Shown: positions 46,058 through 54,397, counted from the stretch's first letter. The stretch is DNA of 64,000 nucleotides from Streptococcus sp. 29887 (GCF_032595075.1 NZ_CP118735.1:214001-278000); one strand, 5' to 3'. Made by a program: numbers and translations. Notes: generated from the sequence alone by a model not told the origin.

Positions 46058-47920
46058 ATGAACTATTATCACATAAAACTAATGGGAGATGTACAGCAAC
46101 TAGAGCGACCGAGTGAATCTTTCGCACAAGAAAATAATTGGATGTATTTTTTGAAGGAAAAAGAAGATTTATTTATTGTAACGGGAGCTACAAATACAAA
46201 ACGAGAAATAGCAAAAAAGGTTCAGTCACTTTGGGAAGTGGATGTCTATTTAGATGGCTATTCTTCAATAACTGAGGATGATTTTATTGACAAAGTTGGA
46301 CGTGAACAGTTGGGAGAATTTGGTTATTTCTTATTGAAGCAATCAAAGGAAGATAAGCAAGGTCTTACTCCGAATGAGGATGTTTTATCAGAAAATATGA
46401 TTGGACTCAGCGACTTTAAAAATAGCATTCAGCATCTTATAAACTATTTAGACTACCAATCAAACGATTTAGAATCGCATACGAAAGAGCCATTTTTCTT
46501 AATTTTCAACGGTCAAAAGGGGAGTGGGCGAAAATATGCCCTTCAATATTTAGAACGATTGTTCGATTTGAAAGCAATTGATACTCATTGTAGCGAATAT
46601 TTTCTTCCCAAGACTGATGAAAAGCAATTTCCAGTTGTTTATGACTATTTTAAAGCAAGAGCTCGTCCTAAATTAGAACTTTTCGCTAATATCAATACAA
46701 AGAAGGAGAATAATATTTGTATTCTAATTGCCCAATCGACTGAAGAAGCTAAAAAAATAGAAATGGAATTAGAGGAGGAATACTATAATGTAAATAGAAT
46801 CGAGTTTCCTCCTTATACAAATGACGAACTGGTTGAAATTGCTATTCAACTATTAGCAAAAAGACGAATTAGTATAGACAAGAAAATTGTTAGGGAGTAT
46901 GTAGAAAAGGCTTCAAATCTCAACAATGCAAAAGATATTCGACGAATGGTTCAGAGAATCCATGAATATGCGGTGGCAACCAATTATTGTCAAGAAAATG
47001 GATTGCTGGATCTGAGTCACTTTAGTTTGCAAAAGGAACAATCTAAAAGCAAATGTGGCCAAGCTGGGAAGAGGCTACATCAAATGATTGGTCTTCAATC
47101 TGTCAAAAAATTAATCAGACAACAAGTTGCTTTTGAACAACTATCGAAACTGAGGAAAGAAAGAGGCTATCATGTTGAAGAAAGTAATGGGCACTTGTTA
47201 TTCACAGGAAATCCAGGGACGGGTAAGACAGAGGTAGCTCGTCTTTATACAGAAATCCTGTATGAACATGGATTGATCGCAGAAAATAGGATAGTAGAGG
47301 TTGGAAGAGCAGACCTTATTGGGGAATATGTTGGCCAAACAGCACCAAAAATAAAAAAGGTATTTGATAGTGCAAGTGGTGGCGTACTGTTTATCGATGA
47401 AGCTTACAGTCTGATTCCACAGAGTGAAAGAGATTTTGCCAATGAAGCTATACCCACCATTATTCAAGAAATGGAAAATCGTCGCAATGAGATAGTTGTT
47501 ATTTTTGCCGGTTATAAAGATTTGATGCACAATTTTATAGATGCGAATCCGGGATTACAATCTAGAATTTCAAAAATCATTCATTTTGAAGATTACTCTG
47601 TGGACGAACTGTGTGAAATTTTTAGAATGATGTTGAGCAATAAGGGCTATTCCATTGAATCGAGCTGTGAGAGTGCATTGCGCTCGCACTTTTCGAGTCG
47701 TGTTAGAAATGAGCATTTTGGTAATGGACGCTATGTTCGTAAATTAATAGAAGCTATCTTGTATCAACAGGCGACTCGGGTAATGGAAAGGCTAGGTAAG
47801 AGGGATTTGGATGAAACAGAGATGAATGTCGTAATAGAAGCTGATATTAAAAATGGCATCCAAGAATTATCAGAGTTGGAATCAACTCAACGGTTAATAG
47901 GTTTTGGATTACAGGGATAG
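46058..47920 (+). CDS. Tandem AAA+ ATPase of the CbxX/CfxQ (SpoVK/EccA-like) type
   Basis: A 620-residue protein in three parts. Residues 1-120: N-terminal region of unknown fold. Residues ~128-330: a degenerate AAA+ module with a P-loop-like GQKGSGRK (about 152) but no clear Walker B. Residues ~345-600: a full CbxX/SpoVK-type AAA+ domain with GNPGTGKT (about 384), VLFIDEAY (about 443), the arginine-finger region NPGLQSRI and sensor GNGRYVRKL. Such ATPases remodel proteins: rubisco activases, sporulation factors, ESX EccA. Nothing here indicates which target applies. It is preceded by the palindromic operator and followed after 16 bases by a small gene. AT-rich codon use fits recent transfer. 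Confidence 0.85.
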   Translation: MNYYHIKLMGDVQQLERPSESFAQENNWMYFLKEKEDLFIVTGATNTKREIAKKVQSLWEVDVYLDGYSSITEDDFIDKVGREQLGEFGYFLLKQSKEDKQGLTPNEDVLSENMIGLSDFKNSIQHLINYLDYQSNDLESHTKEPFFLIFNGQKGSGRKYALQYLERLFDLKAIDTHCSEYFLPKTDEKQFPVVYDYFKARARPKLELFANINTKKENNICILIAQSTEEAKKIEMELEEEYYNVNRIEFPPYTNDELVEIAIQLLAKRRISIDKKIVREYVEKASNLNNAKDIRRMVQRIHEYAVATNYCQENGLLDLSHFSLQKEQSKSKCGQAGKRLHQMIGLQSVKKLIRQQVAFEQLSKLRKERGYHVEESNGHLLFTGNPGTGKTEVARLYTEILYEHGLIAENRIVEVGRADLIGEYVGQTAPKIKKVFDSASGGVLFIDEAYSLIPQSERDFANEAIPTIIQEMENRRNEIVVIFAGYKDLMHNFIDANPGLQSRISKIIHFEDYSVDELCEIFRMMLSNKGYSIESSCESALRSHFSSRVRNEHFGNGRYVRKLIEAILYQQATRVMERLGKRDLDETEMNVVIEADIKNGIQELSELESTQRLIGFGLQG

Positions 47921-47936
47921 AAGAAAGGAATTACAC

Positions 47937-48467
47937 ATGAATAACAATGGTTTGAACGAAAATACTGTGTTTAATGATATGGAAATTTTAGAAATATTTA
48001 TCGATTTGCTATACAGAAATTTGGACTCGGATACCAAGGTGAGAAGCTCTTTTGACAGTATCAATCGGGAAGTGAGTGATTTTTTTGGAATCCCACAAAA
48101 GAGCTATATCGGACAACTTTTATATATTATTTCAGATGTTGATCACATCAGAAAGAGCTTTGTTGACCACATAGAATTTTACTATCGAGAGATGAATAGG
48201 AAAGTGAAAAGAGTAGTCGGAGTCAGTCTGGCTATAGAAATAGTACAAAATGTTCATTTTCTAGAAGAATTTGATGTTGTGATGATTGAAAATATTGAAG
48301 AATTTTATAATAGTACCGATGCGATTCAAAAGAAGTTGGCAAGAATTTTGGAAAGTTATCTAGAAACAGGCGGAAAATTACTGGTAACTGGTTGCGAGTT
48401 TGATAATTCAAACGACTCATTAAGCAAGATTCTCTACCAAGGAAATTTATTGAATTTGACTTGCTAA
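47937..48467 (+). CDS. Small protein resembling the Walker-B half of DnaA/IstB ATPases
   Basis: A 176-residue protein from ATG 47937, which has GAAAGGA 7 bases upstream; a longer frame starts inside the previous gene. It has no P-loop. Residues ~95-165 (FDVVMIENIEEFYN, then an amphipathic helix, then GGKLLVTG) follow the pattern of DnaA/IstB around Walker B and sensor 1, with Glu-Asn in place of Asp-Asp. That suggests a truncated, non-hydrolysing AAA+ relative that might partner the adjacent AAA+ protein. The similarity is by eye and weak. Its end overlaps the promoter of the WYL gene. Confidence 0.6.
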   Translation: MNNNGLNENTVFNDMEILEIFIDLLYRNLDSDTKVRSSFDSINREVSDFFGIPQKSYIGQLLYIISDVDHIRKSFVDHIEFYYREMNRKVKRVVGVSLAIEIVQNVHFLEEFDVVMIENIEEFYNSTDAIQKKLARILESYLETGGKLLVTGCEFDNSNDSLSKILYQGNLLNLTC

Positions 48468-48479
48468 GAGTGTTATAAT
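48450..48479 (+). promoter_or_regulatory. Own promoter of the WYL regulator gene
   Basis: TTGAAT (48450-48455) and TATAAT (48474-48479) have an 18-base spacer, embedded in the last codons of the preceding gene. The regulator can thus be made without transcription from the island operator. No GGACA dyad lies here. Confidence 0.65.
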
Positions 48480-48500
48480 CTTTTTAGAATTGAGGTTTCT

Positions 48501-49451
48501 ATGAACGATCAGGAAAGACTACTAATCATATTTTTACGTTTACAATCAGGAGCACATCTGAAAAAGTCACAGTTGGCAGATGAATTTGGAGTCAGTGAGA
48601 AGACAATTCAGAGAGATTTTGCTCTGCTAGGAGGATTTATCGAAAGTCAGCCGATGATTGCAGCAGAGTTAGCCTATGATTCTAAGAACCATACTCGCTT
48701 TTTAAAAGGGAAGTCTCTTTTTAACAAAAAGGAAATTCTGACTATTTCTAAAATTTTACTAGAAAATCGTGCTTTGAATAAGGAAGAGAATAGGGCTGTT
48801 TTAGATAGTTTATTTGCACTAGTATCGAAAGACGAACAGAAAGAAATTTCTGCCATTATCGCCAGTGAACTCTTAAACTATGCCCCGCTTTCAGATACTC
48901 AAAACAGGATTGATAAGATTTGGGAATGGTCAGAGGCCATTCGTAAGGAATTGGTATTAGATATTCGCTACCAATCTCCCTACAATGTAGAAAAGAAACA
49001 CACAGTTTTTCCTGTGTCACTCTACTACGATAGTCATTACTTTTACCTTGTAGCTTATAATCTAAAACATTCATCCTATATGACTTTAAAGTTAGATCGG
49101 ATTTTAGAATGGAAAGTTTCGACTGAGAAGAAACCGGATATTTCTTATGGCAAAAAGTTTCGAGATGGTGAGGTACGGAATAAGCGCGTGGATTCTTTTA
49201 TGGGACGGGAATTAACCATAAGAGTCAGATTTAGCTATGATCCAACCATTGTCTTGGATCAATTTCCGACAGCAAAGATTATCGAAATCAACTCCGAAGG
49301 CAACATCATTGAATTTGTAAGTCAAGACACACCAGGCTTAAAACGTTGGTTGCTGAGTCAGGCAGATGCACTGACTGTGCTTTCCCCGGCTTCGCTTGTA
49401 GAAGATATGAAACATTTCCTCAAAAATATGCAAGAAAACTATAAAAATTAG
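48501..49451 (+). CDS. WYL-domain transcriptional regulator
   Basis: A 316-residue regulator with an N-terminal DeoR/HTH_11-type helix-turn-helix (KSQLADEFGVSEKTIQRDF, about residues 20-40), a WYL domain (about 145-215; variant motif SLYYDSHYFYLVAYN) and a C-terminal WCX-like extension (about 230-310). Relatives such as BrxR and CapW repress anti-phage operons and respond to ligands through the WYL pocket. It has its own promoter and lies between two copies of a GGACA-N5-TGTCC palindrome, so it is the natural candidate for binding them. TTGAGG lies before ATG 48501. Confidence 0.88.
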   Translation: MNDQERLLIIFLRLQSGAHLKKSQLADEFGVSEKTIQRDFALLGGFIESQPMIAAELAYDSKNHTRFLKGKSLFNKKEILTISKILLENRALNKEENRAVLDSLFALVSKDEQKEISAIIASELLNYAPLSDTQNRIDKIWEWSEAIRKELVLDIRYQSPYNVEKKHTVFPVSLYYDSHYFYLVAYNLKHSSYMTLKLDRILEWKVSTEKKPDISYGKKFRDGEVRNKRVDSFMGRELTIRVRFSYDPTIVLDQFPTAKIIEINSEGNIIEFVSQDTPGLKRWLLSQADALTVLSPASLVEDMKHFLKNMQENYKN

Positions 49452-49455
49452 ATAT

Positions 49456-49476
49456 AGGGGACACTATTTGTCCACT
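49456..49476. promoter_or_regulatory. Island operator 2: GGACA-N5-TGTCC dyad before the DUF262 genes
   Basis: AGGGGACA (49456-49463), CTATT, TGTCCACT (49469-49476): 7 of 8 arm positions pair. It has the same core and 5-base centre as operator 1 (45990-46010). It lies 60-80 bases before the 39-residue ORF and directly after the WYL gene. Confidence 0.68.
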
Positions 49477-49535
49477 CTGTGTATTAGAATGGTTGTATCA
49501 GTACTATAACTCTTGATTGAAAGGAGGGGAAGTAT

Positions 49536-49655
49536 ATGCAAGAATGGATTGTGGTAGATCAATTTGGAAATACGATTGCAGGACCGTTTTACGATAAAAC
49601 AGCTGCGGAGATGCATGCGAAAATGATTCCGAATGCAAGTGTAGAGAAAAAATAG
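49536..49655 (+). CDS. 39-residue small protein at the head of the DUF262 genes
   Basis: This ORF (MQEWIVVDQFGNTIAG..NASVEKK) has a perfect AAGGAGG 8 bases before its ATG and ends 13 bases before the first DUF262 gene. The sequence looks like a compact beta hairpin plus helix rather than random translation. It has no recognisable family. The position suggests a co-expressed small partner, inhibitor or leader for the nuclease pair. Confidence 0.6.
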   Translation: MQEWIVVDQFGNTIAGPFYDKTAAEMHAKMIPNASVEKK

Positions 49656-49668
49656 GAGAATAAGTAGA

Positions 49669-50958
49669 ATGACTGATATTACTTTGAGGCATATGACGTT
49701 AGAGGAACTTTTGAAGGACAATAGGCTCCATATCCCAAATTATCAACGCCCTTATAAATGGCAACGAAAACACATTCGCCACTTATTCTATGATGTCAAA
49801 GAAGTTATAGACTCTAAAAAGGACATTTATCAAGTTGGTTCTCTTATTTTACATGATAAAAAACAAACTTTAGATATTGTTGATGGACAACAACGGACTA
49901 TTTCCGTTGCATTATTTTTACAGGCTTTAGGGAAGTTGAACGATTATATCGGTGCCCAGCAGTTACTAAATCAAAAATTTGACGTGGTTTCGTGTCAACA
50001 TGCTAAGGAAAATTTTGAAGAGTGGAAAATACTGATTGACCTAGATGATGAAAAGGCGCAAAAAGTATGTGACTTTCTTCTTAAAAATTGTGAAATTGCT
50101 GTTATTACAATGCCACATAATCGATTATCTGAAGCTTTCCAACTTTTTGATTCTCAAAACAATCGAGGAAAAGCTCTAGAGCCACACGACCTGCTTAAAG
50201 CCTATCATTTGAGAAATGCCTCTGAAATCAGTGAAGATTTAATCGAAAATTGGGAAAAAATTGTTACAGACGAAAAGGTCAATTTAAAAGATTTATTTAA
50301 CCAATATCTTTTTAGAGTGCGACGGTGGTCAATTGGTGAAACTGGGTTGACTAAACGTCGTCAGGGTTCATACCTTCGCTTTACAGAAGATTTTATCGAT
50401 GATTTTAAAGGTGTCGGTTTACATCATAACGCATACCCTTATTTGAATCTCTTTAGACTATTAAAAGAACAAAATATTGATTATCCTATTTCTTTAACGA
50501 TGCCAATTATTGATGGAGAGTACTTTTTCTCTTATATTAATCAGTCACACAAAATGATTCAACATAGAGAAACTTGGTTTGAAAGTCTCAGTCTAGATTC
50601 CAAAATGCTCAAGATTTTGCATTCTGCTAAACAACGTTATAACCGGAATCGTAATTTATTCGATAATCTAGTATTGCTTTTTGTGGATAGATTTGGTCAG
50701 GGAGCTTTAGATAAAGATATTGTTGAAACAATTTTTATATGGGCCTATTATCCACGTATAAAAGCGCGTGCCATTTATGATAGCACTTTAGCCAATTATG
50801 CTGCGGGTGGAATTTTTCAACGGCGTACAGTTCAAAAATTATTTCAGCTATTACAACATGCTAGTACACCAAGCGATTTTTTGCAGAAAATCAATCGTGA
50901 TCAATTTGAACATTTTACCTTGGAGAAAATTCTTGAGGAAGAGGAGCTTAATAAATGA
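49669..50958 (+). CDS. DUF262 (GmrSD-like) protein without nuclease domain
   Basis: A 429-residue protein with an N-terminal ParB-like DUF262 domain: IPNYQRPYKW (about residues 20-29) and the nucleotidase/NTP-binding motif VDGQQRT at residue 72, then the conserved FQLFDSQNNRGKAL (about 165). The rest is helical; no HNH/DUF1524 motif is visible. DUF262 proteins are the GmrS-like sensor/NTPase part of type IV restriction systems. It follows the 39-residue ORF and overlaps the next DUF262 gene by 4 bases (ATGA), so the two are probably made in equal amounts and may form a complex. Confidence 0.88.
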   Translation: MTDITLRHMTLEELLKDNRLHIPNYQRPYKWQRKHIRHLFYDVKEVIDSKKDIYQVGSLILHDKKQTLDIVDGQQRTISVALFLQALGKLNDYIGAQQLLNQKFDVVSCQHAKENFEEWKILIDLDDEKAQKVCDFLLKNCEIAVITMPHNRLSEAFQLFDSQNNRGKALEPHDLLKAYHLRNASEISEDLIENWEKIVTDEKVNLKDLFNQYLFRVRRWSIGETGLTKRRQGSYLRFTEDFIDDFKGVGLHHNAYPYLNLFRLLKEQNIDYPISLTMPIIDGEYFFSYINQSHKMIQHRETWFESLSLDSKMLKILHSAKQRYNRNRNLFDNLVLLFVDRFGQGALDKDIVETIFIWAYYPRIKARAIYDSTLANYAAGGIFQRRTVQKLFQLLQHASTPSDFLQKINRDQFEHFTLEKILEEEELNK

Positions 50959-52850
50959 CTAAGACAGCTACTTTGACAGTTACAAAACTTCTGACTGAAG
51001 ATGAATACATTGTTCCTCTTTATCAGCGAAATTTTTCATGGACATATGATGAGATTGAGCAATTGCTTATTGACATAGCAGACGCTTACAACGAACGTGA
51101 AAAACGTCCTGATTATTATATCGGAACACTGGTTGTTCATCAAAAAGGAAATATGTACCATATTATTGATGGGCAACAGAGAACAACAGCTTTGACTTTG
51201 TTGGCATTGGTTTTGAGAAATGAGTATCACATTGAGATCCCTGACTTGAAACTCTTAAATTTTGAAGCGCGTAAGCAGTCCAATGCATCTTTGCAGCAGT
51301 TATTTGAAAATAGTAGTGCTGAATTTGAGAATATGGATGAGATTATTAGAGGTTACCAAAACACCAAATTAGCACTAAATAAAATTCTGTCCGAACAGTT
51401 TAAAATGGAAGTGACGGTATATGCTGAGTACCTCTTTCAACACGTCATTATTTTTAGAAATATGCTACCTACTGACTTAGATTTGAATCTTTATTTTGAG
51501 CGGTTTAATTCAAGAGGGGAGCAATTGGAAGCTCATGAAATTATTAAGGCTCAATTGATGGCGAAGCTTGACGATGATGAAGCTGCTAAGTTTGCTAAAA
51601 TCTGGGATGCCTGTGCAGACTTCGAGAAGCCGGTAGTTAAATCATTTCAAATGAGAAAGAAAAGAAAGGAAACGTTTAAAGAAAGAGAAAACATTTTTGG
51701 TTGGCATTTTTCAAATTATAAATTAGCCAATATCTATCGATTTATTGATAACACAAATAGTTCAAAAAAAAGTATATTAGATACCCTAGAAGATTCAAGT
51801 TCATTGGTCTTTGATGACATCGTAGACGAAAAAGAAACTGGAAAATATACAACCGTCATTAACTTTGAAACACTACTCTTGTATACTGTTTCTATTATTG
51901 AAAATATTTCCCCACAAGATGTTCAATTAGATGATAAGAAACTACTTGATGTTTTTATGGTAAGTGAAAAAGGAAGGGATTGGGTCATTTACTTCTCGGA
52001 AACGTTATTAAGCATCAGACACCTATTTGATAACTATGTCATTAGAAACGCAAGCGAAGATACTTCAAGGCGTTCCCAAAATGATTGGTTTCTCAGGAAG
52101 GGGACTTATTACGAATATCAGAGAAATAACCAAAAATATACGTCTTACTTTGTAAAAGAACATTTTGAGAATAATACTTTTTCGGATAAAGCAGTGAATG
52201 ATACCATTATTATGCTCCAGTCTATGTTTGCAGTGACCTTTACATCAAATCGAGATAGTCGTTGGCTATATGAGACTTTGGTCTATCTATTCGAGAATGT
52301 TGAGCATTTGCAAGATGAAGCATTTGGACACCAGTTTGTAATTTTTCTAGAAGCATTGGCAGTTCGATATGCTGATGGTCGGTTATTTACAGAAGATGGT
52401 CAAGAATTTAGATGCTACCCTAATATGCCTATCTATGCTTTCAATTTTATTGATTATGTCTTATGGAAAAATCAAAATAATCTACAGGAGTACTTTTTTG
52501 ATTCAAGGAATTTTAGATTCACTTATCGTCGTTCCGTTGAACACTGGTATCCTCAGAATCCAAATTTTGAAGATAGTGGGATGTTAAGAATGTCTGATAG
52601 TCTGCTTCATTCTTTCGGAAACCTTTGTATTATCACGGACAGTCAAAATTCGAAGTTTGGGAATTCTAGACCTCAGGCCAAGTATAGCCAATGGGAAAAG
52701 ATATTTGGAAACCAAAGTCTAAAACTGCAATGGATGGCTAAACTTACTGGAAATTCTGACGACAATTGGAATAGTGGGACAATCAGAGAGCATGAAGATA
52801 AGATTTTAATGTTAGTTAAGGGATTTATAGATCGTACGAAAAATATTTGA
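50955..52850 (+). CDS. DUF262-DUF1524 (GmrSD-like) nuclease
   Basis: A 631-residue protein with an N-terminal DUF262 domain: VPLYQRNFSW (about 18-27), IDGQQRT at residue 72, and YFERFNSRGEQLEAHEIIKAQ (about 178-198). It has a long helical middle and a C-terminal DUF1524 HNH nuclease domain: VEHWYPQNP (about residue 527, catalytic His) and FGNLCIITDSQNSKFGN (about 553-570, Asn). This single-chain GmrS-GmrD layout is that of type IV restriction enzymes acting on modified DNA. Here it is paired with a nuclease-less DUF262 paralogue, as in two-gene GmrSD-like systems (for example V. cholerae TgvAB, from memory). Confidence 0.9.
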   Translation: MTKTATLTVTKLLTEDEYIVPLYQRNFSWTYDEIEQLLIDIADAYNEREKRPDYYIGTLVVHQKGNMYHIIDGQQRTTALTLLALVLRNEYHIEIPDLKLLNFEARKQSNASLQQLFENSSAEFENMDEIIRGYQNTKLALNKILSEQFKMEVTVYAEYLFQHVIIFRNMLPTDLDLNLYFERFNSRGEQLEAHEIIKAQLMAKLDDDEAAKFAKIWDACADFEKPVVKSFQMRKKRKETFKERENIFGWHFSNYKLANIYRFIDNTNSSKKSILDTLEDSSSLVFDDIVDEKETGKYTTVINFETLLLYTVSIIENISPQDVQLDDKKLLDVFMVSEKGRDWVIYFSETLLSIRHLFDNYVIRNASEDTSRRSQNDWFLRKGTYYEYQRNNQKYTSYFVKEHFENNTFSDKAVNDTIIMLQSMFAVTFTSNRDSRWLYETLVYLFENVEHLQDEAFGHQFVIFLEALAVRYADGRLFTEDGQEFRCYPNMPIYAFNFIDYVLWKNQNNLQEYFFDSRNFRFTYRRSVEHWYPQNPNFEDSGMLRMSDSLLHSFGNLCIITDSQNSKFGNSRPQAKYSQWEKIFGNQSLKLQWMAKLTGNSDDNWNSGTIREHEDKILMLVKGFIDRTKNI

Positions 52851-52935
52851 TTTTTTCGGAAGTTTTGAATTTCAGTTTATTCCCCTTATGTTTGCTAGTC
52901 TTGTCTCCAAGAAAAATAAAAATTTACAAAATTCC

Positions 52936-52965
52936 TTGCAAAAAACTTCCTCTTTGTGTTACAAT
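52936..52965 (+). promoter_or_regulatory. Promoter of uraA
   Basis: TTGCAA (52936-52941) and TACAAT (52960-52965) have an 18-base spacer, followed by a leader of about 95 bases before the coding start. Confidence 0.7.
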
Positions 52966-52990
52966 ACCAAAAGCGTAGGTTTTTAAACTC

Positions 52991-53070
52991 ATCCCGTGAG
53001 GTGAGAAAGACAACAGGATAATTCATTAAGGGCCTATGACTATGTATATTTAGAAAGTCTGGGTCTTTTT
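52991..53070 (+). promoter_or_regulatory. PyrR-type attenuator in the uraA leader
   Basis: ATCC (52991-52994) pairs with GGAT (53016-53019) and encloses CCGTGAGGTGAGAAAG, which fits the PyrR-binding loop (CCNGNGAGG..RNAAG). Downstream, GGCCTATGACT (53031-53041) pairs with AGTCTGGGTC (53056-53065) with one bulge, followed by TTTTT, forming the terminator. UMP-bound PyrR would favour termination, so uracil uptake is turned off when pyrimidines are plentiful. Confidence 0.75.
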
Positions 53071-53092
53071 GTGTACCCAGAATGGGAGATTT

Positions 53093-54361
53093 ATGAGTAC
53101 AAAAGCCGATCTTTTGTTTGATGTCCATGAGAAACCAGCCCCGCTTCAAGGGATTTTGTTGAGTTTCCAGCACGTGTTCGCTATGTTTGGTGCGACGATT
53201 TTGGTGCCCTTGATTCTCGGTATGCCAGTTTCGGTTGCCCTCTTCGCCTCAGGTATTGGAACCTTGATTTACCAAGTAGCGACGCAGTTCAAGGTTCCGG
53301 TTTACTTGGGTTCATCCTTTGCCTACATTTCGGCTATGGCGCTTGCTATCAAGGAAATGGGTGGCGATGTGTCAGCAGCGCAGACAGGTATTCTCTTCGT
53401 CGGCTTGATTTATGTGTTGATCGCAGCACTTGTCAAAGTTATCGGTACTAAGTGGATTGACAGCCTCTTGCCTCCGATTGTCATCGGTCCTATGATTATC
53501 GTGATTGGACTTGGTCTTGCCAACTCTGCTGTGACTTCGGCAGGCTTTGTCGCAGACGGTGACTGGAGAAATGTCGTAGCGGCTATTGCTACCTTCTTGA
53601 TTGTGGCTTTTGTCAATACCAAAGGGAAAGGTTTCGCCAAGATTGTTCCTTTCTTGATTGCCATCGTCGGTGGTTATGTGATTGCCATCTTCCTTGGACT
53701 AGTTGATTTCACACCTGTGATGGAAGCAGCTTGGTTTGAACTGCCAGGTTTCTACCTACCATTTGAAACTGGTGCCTTCAAGGCCTACAATTTCTACTTT
53801 GGTCCAGAAATGATTGCCATCTTGCCAATCGCGGTGGTGACCATCGCGGAGCATATCGGAGACCACACGGTTCTCAGCCAAATCTGTGGTCGCCAGTTCT
53901 TGAAGGAGCCAGGCCTCAGCCGTACCTTGATTGGTGACGGTGTGGCGACTGCTGTATCAGCCTTTATCGGTGGACCTGCTAACACGACTTATGGTGAAAA
54001 TACAGGGGTTATCGGTATGACCCGTATCGCATCAGTATCCGTTATCCGTAACGCAGCCTTGATTGCCATTGCCTTCTCATTCTTGGGTAAATTTACAGCC
54101 CTTATCTCTACTATTCCAAGTGCTGTTCTTGGTGGTATGTCTATCTTGCTCTACGGTGTTATCGCCTCAAACGGTTTGAAAGTTTTGATTGAAAGCCGTG
54201 TTGACTTCGGTCAAGTCCGCAACCTGATTATCGCAAGTTCTATGCTGGTCTTAGGCCTTGGTGGTGCAGTACTCAACATCGGTGCCATTACCCTGTCAGG
54301 AACAGCCCTCTCAGCCATTGTCGGCATCGTCCTCAATCTTATCTTGCCAAAAGCAGAATAA
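53093..54361 (+). CDS. uraA: Uracil permease (NCS2 / UraA family)
   Basis: A 422-residue proton-coupled uracil transporter of the NAT/NCS2 family with about 14 hydrophobic segments. Marks include FQHVFAMFGATILVPLILGMP at the start, the central IAEHIGDH (substrate-binding Glu region) and GGPANTTYGENTGVIGMT (the NAT signature). I prefer ATG 53093 (MSTKAD..) to the longer frame from 53069, because GGGAG is 7 bases upstream and the earlier codons fall next to the attenuator. A PyrR-like attenuator in the leader supports uracil rather than xanthine as substrate. Confidence 0.9.
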   Translation: MSTKADLLFDVHEKPAPLQGILLSFQHVFAMFGATILVPLILGMPVSVALFASGIGTLIYQVATQFKVPVYLGSSFAYISAMALAIKEMGGDVSAAQTGILFVGLIYVLIAALVKVIGTKWIDSLLPPIVIGPMIIVIGLGLANSAVTSAGFVADGDWRNVVAAIATFLIVAFVNTKGKGFAKIVPFLIAIVGGYVIAIFLGLVDFTPVMEAAWFELPGFYLPFETGAFKAYNFYFGPEMIAILPIAVVTIAEHIGDHTVLSQICGRQFLKEPGLSRTLIGDGVATAVSAFIGGPANTTYGENTGVIGMTRIASVSVIRNAALIAIAFSFLGKFTALISTIPSAVLGGMSILLYGVIASNGLKVLIESRVDFGQVRNLIIASSMLVLGLGGAVLNIGAITLSGTALSAIVGIVLNLILPKAE

Positions 54362-54372
54362 GTTAAAGTAAC

Positions 54373-54397
54373 AGTCAGCAAAAGCTGGCTTTTTTTG
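54373..54397 (+). terminator. Terminator after uraA
   Basis: AGTCAGC (54373-54379) pairs with GCTGGCT (54384-54390, one G-U pair), followed by TTTTTT. Confidence 0.85.
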
